This document shows, piece by piece, positions 34,781 to 46,899 of a stretch of 64,000 nucleotides of DNA (its first letter is position 1; each line of letters opens with the position of its first letter). This stretch comes from Chrysemys picta bellii (taxonomy: Eukaryota > Chordata > Testudines > Emydidae): the NCBI RefSeq assembly GCF_011386835.1, contig NC_088797.1, positions 35,525,583 to 35,589,582 of the forward strand, written 5' to 3'. The notes under the pieces were generated by a model, which saw only the letters and a list, made by a program, of their open reading frames with translations, was not told the origin of the DNA and searched no databases. The translations under genes were made by a program, and so were the position numbers.

Positions 34781-34786
34781 AATAAA
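34781..34786 (+). promoter_or_regulatory. Poly(A) signal of the TRIM gene
   Basis: AATAAA 96 bases after the TRIM stop codon. Confidence 0.7.
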
Positions 34787-35242
34787 ATAGTTGTAAATGT
34801 AAACAGGTTGAATTGACACATACCTTCTTGTGTGCCTTATTGCTTCATTATTATTTCACAGAATAACATTGTTTGGAAGGCAGTGGTAGGAAAGCCACCT
34901 AAAAGAAGGTGGAATAAGTTACAAGAAGAGTAATTTAGAAAAATTAAGCAGAAGAAACAGATTCTGTGCAGCAATCTGTAGTGTGTATAACATTTCTCAC
35001 TGCGGCCTGATTTTTGTAAGCGCTGAGCAACCACAACTCGATCTGCAAACAATGGGAACTGCAGATGCTCAGCACCTCTGAAAAAAACCCAGAAGTTTAA
35101 TGCTTATGTTTGAGTCCTAGGAAACTTATTCTGCCTAGCCATATTTGGCCAAGCACTATGAATTCCTCATAAATTTACCTATTAATGCAAATGAATGTGT
35201 TCCATGAAGGAAGTGTCAACATTATTTAAAATGTATGCCTCA

Positions 35243-35245
35243 GGA

Positions 35246-35293
<48 letters not shown>

Positions 35294-35294
35294 G
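35243..35294 (+). repeat. (GAAA)n microsatellite
   Basis: About 12-13 uninterrupted AAAG units. Confidence 0.9.
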
Positions 35295-36733
35295 ACTAGC
35301 CTACTGTATATATGGTAGTCTGCAGTGTGTATTTCTCTCTGATCGTCCTTTTCCACTGCTGGAGCATACAAGAGCCACAAGTATATTATTCTGAACATGT
35401 GTGCTTTTACATTTAATTTGCCAAGTACAATGTCCACTCCCCCCCTTTTTTCCTTACATTAATTAATAAATCAGAATACATGCATTCCTGATAGACAAGG
35501 TAATGCCTGCTTGCTGTCTACGTGGGTCTTCTGTGAGCAAAACATTATTGAGCTTATCAGCTTGGGTTTCCATTGGCTCATGAATTTTGTACCCAGACAC
35601 TTGTTGCACTAAACATGCTTTTGAAATATGGCTACAAGTCTCAGAACTTCATATGAGTAATTTGCAAGAATCCCTCTCCTCCCCACGCTTTGGTTTCAAG
35701 AGTTGTAGACAGCCGTCCCATGAATACCAGTTGATATTCACGAAAGACAGTACAGAATTATAACAAGTAAAGAATAAGCTCAAACAACACTATTTGGTGT
35801 GGGCAGAGGTCTGGAGGAGTCAGGGGATTGATAGTAGTATATAAAGGCTTCCCCTGTAGCATGCCATTTCAAATCAGGCCCAGAACTGGTAATGACCAAG
35901 GCCTCAATCCTGCATGCTGCTCTGTATGGTCAGACCTCTGTGTCCACAAACAACCCATGGATCTTCCTGTGGTCCTAGGTGTGTCACCTATGTAGAGCAG
36001 CTTGCAAGATCTGGGTCCAAAAGTTGTTACGCTTTTATAGTTCTATGTGAAAAGAGTGGATGGGCATAAGGGAGGGAGTGGCAGAAAAGGGTGGAATGAA
36101 TTCTAAGGAGAGGAATTTATGAACATGGACCTATTTTGCATACAATTGTCTCAAAGCTATTGCACTTGGTTTCCTAACTGCTGCCAGAGATTATTTCAAG
36201 TTCACACACACTACCATCTTTTCTTCCTCAATCACTATCTTGTTGAGTGTCACCAATGACAACAGAGCCATTTTCCAAGTCACCAATTTACATCTTTTCC
36301 ATATTCATTAGTTTGAGATGCTTTGCCTCCCATGTCTACTCTGTCTAGGTCTCCTAGATACCATTCTTCCTCCTCTTTGGTATTTTGACCAAAGCTCTAA
36401 GTTTTATATCACCTACAAGTTGTACACCTTCCTCCTGCAGGTCATTGTCGTATAGAGTGAACAAGATTAGGACTAACACCAATTCCTGTGGTCTTTTCAT
36501 CAGTCACTTTTTTCTTACACAGGAGCTGCTAAAGGGCTGAGTACTCTTTATTCCTAATTGAAATTGTATTCAATAGGTGATCAGAATTTCAGAACACTGA
36601 GAGCACTATCTGTGTCCACTTACTACTGCTCTCTGACAATGCTTATTAGGCCAATTTTTAATAATAATATTTTAATCATAATTTCTAACCTTGCATACTC
36701 TTTAATACTACTGTGTAAGTCGACTGTCAGCCA

Positions 36734-36809
36734 GATCCTCAGATGGTATAAATTGATGTAGCTCCACAGCAGTTAATGGCAATGTGCCAATTTACACCAG
36801 ATGAGGATC
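36734..36809. repeat. Short palindromic MITE
   Basis: GATCCTCAGATGGTATAAATTG pairs imperfectly with CAATTTACACCAGATGAGGATC across a 30-bp centre; a widespread amniote-type element. Confidence 0.55.
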
Positions 36810-38439
36810 AGACTCTATGTTTTCTTCATCATCCCTATGAATTCACTGATTTTCTCAGTACCCAGCTTAATTTTAGTGTAGTTGACCTTTTCCATACCTC
36901 CCTATGTAACAAAAGGAAAAAGTTTTAGGCACCCGCCATAAAGAAAGGGAGGGTGGTCAAAAAACCCCCTTAGAATTGTTGGCAACCTCCCTGTGGATTG
37001 TGATTCCCCAAGCTGAGAACCCATGATAGGGAGTCTTTCCTAGTATTTTACACTTAAACTGTAATTTCTTGGTCCCTCCATCAATACCATTTTAAAAATA
37101 TTGGTGCTATACATTAAATTTCTCTTCAAAATTAAATTCAGGCCGACCAACAGGATTGATGAACAGCTGTCCCTTATTTAAAAACAAACAAACAAGAACT
37201 TCAGCCAACCAGAAATTGACAAAAAATTAGTCACTCTCTAAGGAAAAAACAAACACTTCAGTAGCAGGGCAGTTTATGACTGAATGAAGTGCAGACCAGT
37301 TCTGTTCCCTAAGACAACAGAAATGAAACTTTCTAATTATGACATAGTGAGCAATTGTCAGTGACGAAGCCACGGCCATCAGTCAAATTGACAGCCTCAG
37401 TAGAATACAGTCATTGAATAAATATTTCCTGCTTTGGAAAGAAATGCTTCAGCTATGGAACTCTTCATTTTTGAGAAATACCGTAGGTCCACTCCATCAT
37501 TCATCTAGCAGAAGGAGACTTTTTTCCTTTGGAGCATTCTGTTCCATTGACATCAACCTGGCACATTAAACATCTCACAGGGCCCTCCAGAAATATCCAG
37601 TATATGGCACTGGACTGTGTGACACATTAGCTGTCAGAAATTTGGTTAGGAACCCCTCGAGGGAGATACATCACTTTTAACTGAACTCTTGCTCACTGTG
37701 ACTCATGCAAAATAATATAAAATGTAACAACTATTTTTCTTCAGTGAGTCAGTTCTTGTTTCCAAGCCAGTAATGAGTTATTGTAGGCCGGGGGAAGGCA
37801 CATGGCTCAAGAAGAGAGGGTACTAGTTGTGAGGGACTGTATTTCACCACTGAATGCCACTATTGGCAAATCTCTCTACTGGGTACTCACACTCCATCTT
37901 GTGACCAAAGGCAGAACTGCAGGATCTGTCAGTCATACCGCAGAGCCTTAATCCAACCCAAACTGAAGTTTCTAGCATTGCAGCAAAACCACTGCCTCTG
38001 TATGCAGGGCAAAATGTATCAATTTACAACCAAGTGTAAAGTCAAAAGGTATCTTGGAAACAGGCAGTCTGTTTGGGACACAGCTTTGCCTGCCGTGAGC
38101 GAGAGACTGAATTTTCACTTGGCTTGGCTTTTGGCACTCAACAGAGGCATCAGAGCTTAATTTGTTCTACTTCCAAGATGGCAGCCTCACCCAGGGAGAT
38201 GTCAAGTCAGCCTAAGGAACACCATGAACACATCCCTAATTTAAGGCTGAACCAAAAGGCTCGCTCAGGCAGCAGGACAGACACCAGAATGAAAGCTATC
38301 TTATCCCTAAGCAGCAGGGACTGGTGAAAACGATATCAAAGGGCATAATGGACAGTCACCTGCAAGTGCTCACCAAGACAGCCCTGACAGACACTCAGCT
38401 TCATGGATGAATCATTTTTCAACCGCTTCCTTCATCTGG

Positions 38440-39110
38440 GCGGGCAACCTTAAAAGATTCCTCTAGGTATTGGCTATTAGCCAAAATGGATCCCCATGCT
38501 CCTGGTGTACCCAGCGGTGTATTATCGCCCAGGCCGACAAGACCTAGGCCTAGGGCAGCAAATTTGCAGGGGCGGCAAATTTGAGCACCCACGGAGAAGC
38601 TCCCCTGCTCCAGCTCGCCTCCTCCGCGAGTGCGCCGCTGCGTCCTGTTTCTCTCTCCTCCCTCCCAGCGCTTGTATACAAAGCCCAGAGGGAGGGGGGT
38701 GGAGGGGGAACGTGGCGTGCTGGGGGAAGAGGCGGGGCCAGTTTGGGGATTTGGGGAAGGGATCCAATAGGGGCAGGGAGGGGACGGAGTTGGGGCGGGA
38801 CTTTGGGGAAGGGGTTGGAATGCAGGCGGGAAAAGGGTGGAGTCGGGGCGGGGCCAGGGGCAGGCAGGGTGGCAATTATTTCAGGGCCTAGGAGCGGCAA
38901 AATCATTAATCCACCACTGGGTGTACCTAAACCTCTGACTGCCAGAACCTGGGACTGGATGACTGGGAATGGATCACTCAAACTGTCCTGTTCTGTTCAT
39001 TCCCGCTGAAGAATCTGGCACTGACCACCTGACCACTGTCGGAGGACAAAATACTGAGCTAGATGGACCATTGGTCTGAGCCCGTATGGCCATTCTTATG
39101 CTCTTATTAT
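38440..39110 (+). mobile_element. CR1 LINE 3' fragment split by a hAT element
   Basis: CR1 3' UTR at 38440-38511 resumes at 38928 and ends with GCTAGATGGACCATTGGTCT and CCATTCTTATGCTC. Confidence 0.7.
38512..38919. mobile_element. hAT-type element, 408 bp, nested in CR1
   Basis: Ends CAGCGGTGTATTA and TTAATCCACCACTG. The 8-bp target GGTGTACC is on both sides (38504-38511 and 38920-38927). The interior is GC-rich and gives spurious long frames; no transposase. Confidence 0.8.
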
Positions 39111-39114
39111 TTCT

Positions 39115-40480
39115 CATACTGAACACAGGGCTGCCCGGGGCAGGGGCAGTTTGCCTCAGGCCTCCTGTTTGCGAGGGCACCCAAAATGATGGAGGGGTGG
39201 CTGGGCCAAATTTCAGTGGGTGGCATTGCAACCTGGCACACAGGGTCACAGCACCACTGAGGTTTGGTGCCCGCCATCCACACTGCAGGGAGCAACTCAC
39301 TCACCCCCGCTGGGACCAGATCCCATCGTCACTGCCTCTGGCATTATCGTACTGAGCCCAAGGCAACCCATCAGGCTGAGAGCCTGGGGGTAGGAGTGGA
39401 GTTGGGGATACCAGTTCCACTGACATTGGGGCTGAAGCTCAGTGAGAGGCAGGACTGGGAGCAGCCTTCCAGCTGCATGCAGAGCAATGCCTCCCATCCC
39501 CATGGAGAGGACAGCAACCCCACAGGCCTGTGCCCTCTCCCACAGTCCCACTTATCATACAAATAATTTCCTAGGCGAATTATTGCTTTGCTCATTAAAA
39601 CCCAGGCACAGACCCGCTTTTCCCTTTCTGTGGCTGACAAAAATATTGTCAGCTTCTCTACTTGTACCCAAACAAAGAGTTAGACACAAAAAAATCCCAC
39701 TGGTACCTCAGTTCTAGCTCCTCTCTCCTCTCATGCACAGAGCCCAATAAAAGAGAATGATAAAACTGACAAACTAAGATCCGCTATCACTGCTCTATCA
39801 TGCTTCCTGACTCATTTTCCTCAGAAAAGAAGGTGAATCAGAAAGGTCAGACAATGAGATCCAGGCCACCTTTTCCGAGGGAAATTTTATTAAATGAGTT
39901 AGAAAAATCATAAAGACCAGACAAAACTCAAAGGATAAGATCAAAGGATGAAAAGTACTCTAAAACCAGAAAGAAAGGGAAACATTTGCCCTCTACCAGT
40001 TAAATTGAATGTAAGCATTCCACTCCTCTTTCAATCAGCAAACAGTCAAAACAGAGTGAGATTCCTTAGCTAAATAGAAGGGATGCAACATACAGAGTAT
40101 GGAATGTTATAATATTCCTAGGAACAAGTCTGATTAAGTTGATCTCCCAAAAATTGATCATTGATTTCTTTCCTAAAGTTCTAAAAGCAGGAAAAACACT
40201 TACAAAGATTCATGAGACACCCGCTGCATCTACATGTTTTTCCAGGGACTGCCTTTGTTGGGCCTAATGATCTTACAGAAAATTGAGGGGCACAGAACAT
40301 AGACATCATGTCACTGCTTAATATATGTATTACACATAATTATAGCATTTACCTTCATGGCTGGTCCAAGAGAGACCCTTGTTTTTAGATACACTTATGA
40401 GTGGGAAGACCAGAAAAGTTCCCAGTCTGAGAAGATCTGCTTTCACAGGGCTCTATCCTCAACATACTCCCAAAACTTTC
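39115..40480. other. Intergenic repeat-derived DNA
   Basis: 39115-39360 is a GC-rich DNA-element-like stretch (GGGCTGCCCGGGGCAGG near its start). 39360-40480 shows no gene. Confidence 0.4.
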
Positions 40481-40489
40481 CGGTGACTA

Positions 40490-42395
40490 CCTCGGACATC
40501 ATAGATTCCAAGGCCAGAAGGGACCCATGTGATAATCTATACTGATTTCCTATATAATACAGGTCATAGAATTCCCCCTAAATAATTCCTAGAGCAGATC
40601 TTTTAGAAAAACATCCCACCTTGATTTAAAAATTGTCAGTGATGGAGAATCCACCACAGCCCTTGGTAATTGTTCCAAGGCTTAATTATTCTCACAGTTA
40701 AAAATGTACACCTTATTTCTACTCTGAATGTGTCTATCTTCAACCTCCAGCCATTGGATCATGTTATACCTTTCTCTGTTAAATTAAAGGGCCCATTATT
40801 AAATATTTGTTCCTCATGTAAGTACTTATAGACTGTAATCAAGTTACCCCTTAACGTTCTCTGTGTTAAGCTAAATAGAGTGAGCTCTTTGAGTCTATCA
40901 CTATAAGGCATGTTTTCTAATCCTTTAATAATTCTTGTGGCAATTTTCTGAACCATCTCCAATTTTTCAACATCTTTCCTGAAATGTGGATAGCAGAACT
41001 GGACACAGTATTCCAGCAGGGGTTGCACCAGTGCCAGGGGTTGCACCAGTATTCCAGCAGGGGTTGCACACTGTGGCTTAAAGGGCTCATGGGATCCGTG
41101 GATGCATAAGAAGGGGAATCTCAAGTAGGAGTAGAGAAGTCAAATAACTTCTCTACTCCTACTTGAGATTCCCCTTCTTATGCATCCACGGATCCCATGA
41201 GCCCTTTAAGCCACAGTGTTGCACTGGGGGCTCATGTTCAGCTGATTGTCCACTCTAACCCCCAAATCCTTTTCAGAGTCACTGCTTCTTAGGATAGAAT
41301 CCACCATCCTGTAAGTATGGCCTACTTTCTTTATCCTTAGATGCATACATTTAGCTGTAGTAAAACTCGTATTATTTGTTGGCACTTAGTTTACCAAGCA
41401 ATCTAGATAGCTTTGTATTAATGACCTGTCGTCTTCCTTATTTACCACTCCCCCAATTTTTGTGTCATCTGCAAACTTGAACAGTGATGATTTTATGTTC
41501 TTCCAGGTCATTGATAAAAATTTTAAATTGCATAGGGCCAAGAACAATCTCTGGAGGATCCCACTAGAAACACACCTGCTTGATGATGATTCTCCGCTTA
41601 ACAATTACATTTTAAGACCTATCAATTAGCAAGCTTTTAATCCCTTTAATGTATGCTGTATGCATTTTATAGCATTCTAGTTTTTCAATCAAAATGTCAG
41701 GTGGTATGAAATTAAAAGCCTTGCAGGAGTCCAAGCATATTACATCAACGATATTACCTTTATCAACCAAACTTGTAATCTCATAAAAAAATCTAGTTTG
41801 AATGCATTTATTTTCCATAAACTCATGTTGATTGGCATTAATTATATTACTCTTCTTTACTTCTTTATTAATCAAGTCCCATATCAGCTGCTCCATTAAC
41901 TTGCCTGGGCTCGAAGTCTGGCTGACAGGCTTATAATTACCTGGGTCATCCTGTTTTACTCTTTTTAAAATATTATCACAACTTTAGCTTTCTTCCAGTC
42001 TTAGAACACCGGGGAAGTTCCAGAAGACTTATTGAAAATAAACATTAATGGTCCAGTGAGCTCCTCAGCCAGCTCTTTTAAACTCTTGGATGCAAGTTTA
42101 TCTGGACCTGGGGATTTAAAAATGTCTAACTTTAGTAGATGCTGTTTAGCATACTCCTGAGATAATAGTGAAATGGAAAGCATGTTACCATCATCATATG
42201 ATGAGATTAGATCCATCTGTTTTTTTCCCCAAATACAGAACAGAAATATTTATTGAACACTTCTGTCTTTTCTGCATTATTATTGATAAATGTACCATTT
42301 CCTTCTAGTAATGGACTAACACCATTGCCATCATAACACTGGGTTTCCAAATTTCTCAAAGCAAGACTCTCCTGAATCCACACATCAACCACAGA
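40490..42395 (-). mobile_element. CR1 LINE, minus strand, truncated
   Basis: Read on the minus strand, 42395 to about 41390 carries pieces of the CR1 reverse transcriptase, including NIVDVICLDSCKAFNFIPP at 41612-41896. Then comes the 3' UTR and a terminus near 40490. The frame is broken in several places. The 3' UTR contains a perfect hairpin at 41068-41219. Confidence 0.8.
41068..41219. repeat. Perfect 73-bp inverted repeat with 6-nt loop
   Basis: 41068-41140 is the exact reverse complement of 41147-41219, loop CAAATA. The right arm is ordinary CR1 3' UTR; the left arm is the out-of-place inverted copy. Just to its left a GGGGTTGCACCAGT unit is also repeated. Confidence 0.95.
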
Positions 42396-43399
42396 TTTTC
42401 AACATGGAACTTAAATACAGTTCTGCAAACTCTGTTAAAGTCAACATCTGAACTATTTCAATTAATAACTTTATATTTATCAAAACTAAAAGTTACCTCT
42501 TCACAGCCATGACATCAGTGAGAAAAGTATCTGAATTACCAGCCTTTTCTATTGAAGATCAAATCTGATCTTTCATCAAAATACTATCATCTTAATCTCA
42601 CCAGAGGGAGTTATGCCACTTTCCACAGGTCTCAGGACATAATTCTTCATTCTCTTCCAATTCCAGTCACATGCAAAAAAAGACATGGCATATGCTGGAA
42701 TTCAGGCGGTTAATGCAGGTCTAAACAGCAGGGCAAATCTGTGAGAAAAATATTCTGTCTGGTTGTATTAGTGAAACAAAATATCAAAAGTTTATAGGTA
42801 GGTGTGTGAACTGTGTTTAATACAACTCACACATCTTAAAAGAATATTGCAGTCACATGAAGAAATGAGTGCAAACTGTTCCAGATCCAGAGCTACTGCT
42901 CCAACTGAGAAATTAGCCATGACATATCATGAAATTCTTTGGCAATCAGTAACATTTTCAATGTAATTGACTTTCAGTGGGACTTATGAGTCTAAGGCAC
43001 TTTTGAAAGTTTTACCTTGAGTTTCCAAGCTGAGTGACTCAAAAAAACAAACAAACAACCCACCCCCCCACAGACTCTTGTGAAAAATGCAGCAGCCTCT
43101 TCTTTTTAAGCTTCCTCCCTTGTCTCTCATCATCACTATCTACATTCCAATAATGAGGGCTGTCAGACATGAACTTTGATAGAGAAAGGAAAATATTCTC
43201 ACCAAGTCTATTTTTCTTATATGAGAGTTTGTGTCCTAAAATCCAAATTTTGGCAAAATTTGTGCTTATACAAATGTAAGCCGAGTCTAAATGAGCTCTC
43301 CCTTGACATCTAGTGGTGAGCTGTGGAAAAAGACTTCAGGAGCTGATCTTGTTTGAATGGACACACCCACCCTGCCTAGGTGCTCAGCATGATGGGATT
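42396..43399. other. No gene seen
   Basis: AT-rich intergenic sequence without recognised repeats. Confidence 0.5.
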
Positions 43400-44320
43400 G
43401 CTTGCCCAAATGATCACTTGTGGCTGGTGTTAGATTCCTAGTCTCCTTGTTATTGGGGCAGGAGTAATAAAGTGTTGTTATCCTTGTTGTGTGAACTCAG
43501 GGCAGCAGAAGTGTACCTGGCATACCCCGATGGAGGGACTCACCCTCAACTGAATGGCACTCAGTAGACAGGGGACATGGATTCCAACAGCCAGGGGAGA
43601 GTATGTTTAGGGGTTACAGATGTGAGTTGACCTGTTTGTTTTCCATAGTATAATAAATGAGCTAATTTAGAGTGTTTTTGTACTGTTCAGAACTTAAATC
43701 ACTGATACCTAGATTTAAGGATTAGACCTACTTTGGGACAGTGTGTTTATTACAAGAGATTGCCCACTATGCACCAGCAGTGAGGCTCCCCCACTAACAC
43801 CTGAAATCATTGAGAGCTGTGTTAAGTGGGGGGCCCTGAAGACATCTTGGTGTGTGGCCAGTTTGGGGGCTGGCAGAGAAGTGTGGTAAGCGGCCAGCAG
43901 AGAAGCTGGTGGAGAGGGCTAGAGCAGAGCCCTGCTGAGAGGCATGGCAATCAGCTGTTGGGGTGATGAGTGAGTGCCTGGGCGTGTAAGGTGCCTCCTT
44001 ACCACCCCTTCTGCACAGGATGGGAGGTGAACTCTGTGGATGAACCGCTGAACTCTGGGGCTGCACCAGCCAAGGACAGCAACTGTGAGTGGGGTATAGA
44101 GAAGGGATGGGAACATTAAAGGGACTTTTGGGTTGCTGGACTTAAGAACCTGAGGGGAAATAGACAGTGCCCAACTTACTTGGGGGTGGGTCTGTTGCTC
44201 ATGGTTTATGTTTATGAACCCTAGTTGTGGTGTTCTCCCAAATTAATGCTGAGTTACTTCCCTCCTTTTATTAAAAGTTTTTGCTAAACTCAGACTCTGT
44301 GCTTGTGAGAGGGGAAGTAT
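43400..44320 (+). mobile_element. LTR-like repeat
   Basis: About 0.9 kb of sequence with TAATAAATGAGC near 43650 and a 3' part (44205-44320) shared with 400-540. Probably a retroelement LTR or its flank; boundaries approximate. Confidence 0.4.
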
Positions 44321-44690
44321 GACAGCAGAGCCACCGCCAGCAGCAACACAAAAGTAAGGGTGGCATGGTATGGTATTTCCACCCTTACTTCTGTGCTGCT
44401 GATGACAGAGCACTGCCTTCGGAGTTGGGCCCTTGGCCAGCAGCCGCCGCGCTTAGGCCGCCCAGCTCTGAAGGCAGCACAGAAGTAAGGGTGGCAATAC
44501 CACGATCTCCCTTAAAATAACCTTGTCCCCCGCTGCAACTTCTTTTTAGGTCAGGACTCCTAATTTGAGAAACACTGGTCTCCCTGTGAAATCTGTATAG
44601 TATAGAGTAAAAGCACACAAAAGACCAGATTTCATGGTTCATGACATGTTTTTCATGGCTGTGAATCTGGTAGGGCCCTACATATATAAA
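44320..44690. repeat. DNA-element fragment
   Basis: Contains an inverted pair AAGTAAGGGTGG / CCACCCTTACTT at 44353-44391 and a repeat-like end TGTGAATCTGGTAGGGCCCTAC. Family uncertain. Confidence 0.4.
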
Positions 44691-45862
44691 ATGGAGTTGT
44701 GGTGGATGAGGCATATGGCCCTACGTAGCGCTGTACACTACGTGGGTATATGTGCCCGTGCACATGTACGTTTGCTAGGCTGCTGGAGACATTAACTCCT
44801 CTCAGAATATATTTCTTCTCTTGACCCCATTTTCCCCTTCTTGCCATCATACAGAATAATGCAACACAACATCACCACATAGGAGTGAGACTTGTGATAT
44901 CAGCTCCTCTTCCTGTTTGAAGTTCTTTTATGGGAATGCTGCACATCAGCATACAGGTTACTCTTTGCACAAACCAATTTAAAACACAATCATTCCAGTT
45001 TCTCAAACTGTTTTTTGGATTAAAGGCTTGGATTACTGGGAGGCAGCTCTGTAGGTTGGACCAAGGCTCCCAGGGACAGATCCTGCCATTCTGGTTATGA
45101 ATACATGTTCTGAACATACAGAGGTGCAGGAATTCAGGGTCACAGAATTTACAGAACAGTAGATCCCAGGACATTCATGCTAGACAATGAAAATACCATT
45201 TTATTATTCTTAGAACTAGGATTGCTAACGTCCTGCTCCCCAGGTGTTCTCGGACAATGACAGCTTTCCTGACACTCCCAATTACCGGGCTCTTAACAGG
45301 ACAACTCAACGGGATGAGGGACGGCAAACAGGCTGTCTTGGGAAAACTGGGATGGAGACATAGGCTAGAGCAGCAGTGCGTGCTCCCGCACCCCTGGGCT
45401 TGAAGTGGTTTCCATTATATACAGGCTTTAATTGGTTCAATGGCTCTCAGCATGCCCCACTATACAAACCGTCCCAGCATCCCTGGGGAAGGGCAGCTGC
45501 CCACTCTGGATTTGCTCTGCCTCCAGCAGGGTTTCAGAGTAGCAGCCGTGTTAGTCTGTATCCGCAAAAAGAAGAACAGGAGGACTTGTGGCACCTTAGA
45601 GACTAACAAATTTATTAGAGCATAAGCTTTCGTGGACTACAGCCCACTTCTTCGGATGCATATAGAATGGAAAATATATTGAGGAGATATATACACACAC
45701 ATACAGAGAGCATAAACAGGTGGGAGTTGTCTTACCACCTCTGAGAGGCCAATTAATTAAGAGAAAAAAAAAAAAAAAACTTTTGAAGTGATAATCAAGC
45801 TAGCCTAGTACAGACAGACAGTTAGATAACAAGTGTGAGAATACTAACAAGGGGAGACAGAT

Positions 45863-46351
45863 TCAATGTCTGTAATGGCTCAGCCATTCCCAGTCCTTAT
45901 TCAAACCGGAGTTGATTGTGTCTAGTTTGCATATCAATTCTAGCTCAGCAGTTTCTCGTTGGAGTCTGTTTTTGAAGTTTTTCTGTTGTAATATAGCCAC
46001 CCGCAGGTCTGTCACTGAATGACCAGACAGGTTAAAGTGTTCTCCCACTGGTTTTTGAGTATTTTGATTCCTGATGTCAGATTTGTGTCCATTAATTCTT
46101 TTGCGTAGAGACTGTCCGGTTTGGCCAATGTACATGGCAGAGGGGCATTGCTGGCACATGATGGCATATATCACATTGGTAGATGTGCAGGTGAACGAGC
46201 CCCTGATGGTATGGCTGATGTGATTAGGTCCTATGATGATGTCACTGGAATAGATATGTGGACAGAGTTGACATCGTACAGAGTTTGCCATGTACATTGG
46301 CCAAACCGGACAGTCTCTACGCAAAAGAATTAATGGACACAAATCTGACAT
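45863..46351 (-). pseudogene. Penelope GIY-YIG endonuclease domain, left copy
   Basis: Carries NVIYAIMCQQCPSAMYIGQT, where VIYAI and MYIGQT correspond to the GIY and YIG strands, then LRKRINGHKSDI and the C-terminal helices. The amino part (reverse transcriptase) is missing and the first ~25 codons come from the inverted junction. Confidence 0.75.
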
Positions 46352-46562
46352 CAGGAATCAAAATACTCAAAAACCAGTGGGAGAACACTTTAACCTGTCT
46401 GGTCATTCAGTGACAGACCTGCGGGTGGCTATATTACAACAGAAAAACTTCAAAAACAGACTCCAACGAGAAACTGCTGAGCTAGAATTGATATGCAAAC
46501 TAGACACAATCAACTCCGGTTTGAATAAGGACTGGGAATGGCTGAGCCATTACAGACATTGA
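46290..46562 (+). pseudogene. Penelope GIY-YIG endonuclease domain, right copy
   Basis: 90 codons from MYIGQT to the C-terminus, identical in translation to the left copy over this span. Truncated just before the GIY strand. Confidence 0.75.
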
Positions 46563-46899
46563 ATCTGTCTCCCCTTGTTAGTATTCTCACACTTGTTATC
46601 TAACTGTCTGTCTGTACTAGGCTAGCTTGATTATCACTTCAAAAGTTTTTTTTTTCTCTTAATTAATTGGCCTCTCAGAGGTGGTAAGACAACTCCCACC
46701 TGTTTATGCTCTCTGTATGTGTGTGTATATATCTCCTCAATATATTTTCCATTCTATATGCATCCGAAGAAGTGGGCTGTAGTCCACGAAAGCTTATGCT
46801 CTAATAAATTTGTTAGTCTCTAAGGTGCCACAAGTCCTCCTGTTCTTCTTCCAGCAGGGTGTGTGTGTGAGCCCCTCCCACTCTGCTCCCCCGGAGGGA

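Larger units (their letters stand above)
34800..38430. other. Intergenic DNA downstream of the TRIM gene
   Basis: No coding region recognised. Besides the GAAA microsatellite and a small palindrome it holds only unclassified AT-rich sequence. 37.8-38.4 kb may be an old LTR but lacks clear ends. Confidence 0.5.
45533..46850. mobile_element. Penelope-like element inserted as an inverted dimer
   Basis: Two copies of the same Penelope 3' end lie head to head. The left copy (45533 to about 46270, minus orientation) and the right copy (46287-46850, plus) share near-identical arms of about 565-570 bp, separated by about 150 bp. CCAGCAGGGT flanks the whole unit (45523-45532 and 46851-46860), so it entered in one event. 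Both arms encode the same GIY-YIG-type segment. Confidence 0.85.

Noticed and set aside
38496..39009. Overlapping open frames of 117-143 residues
   Set aside because: Pro/Gly/Arg-rich translations of a GC-rich hAT interior, with nothing conserved.
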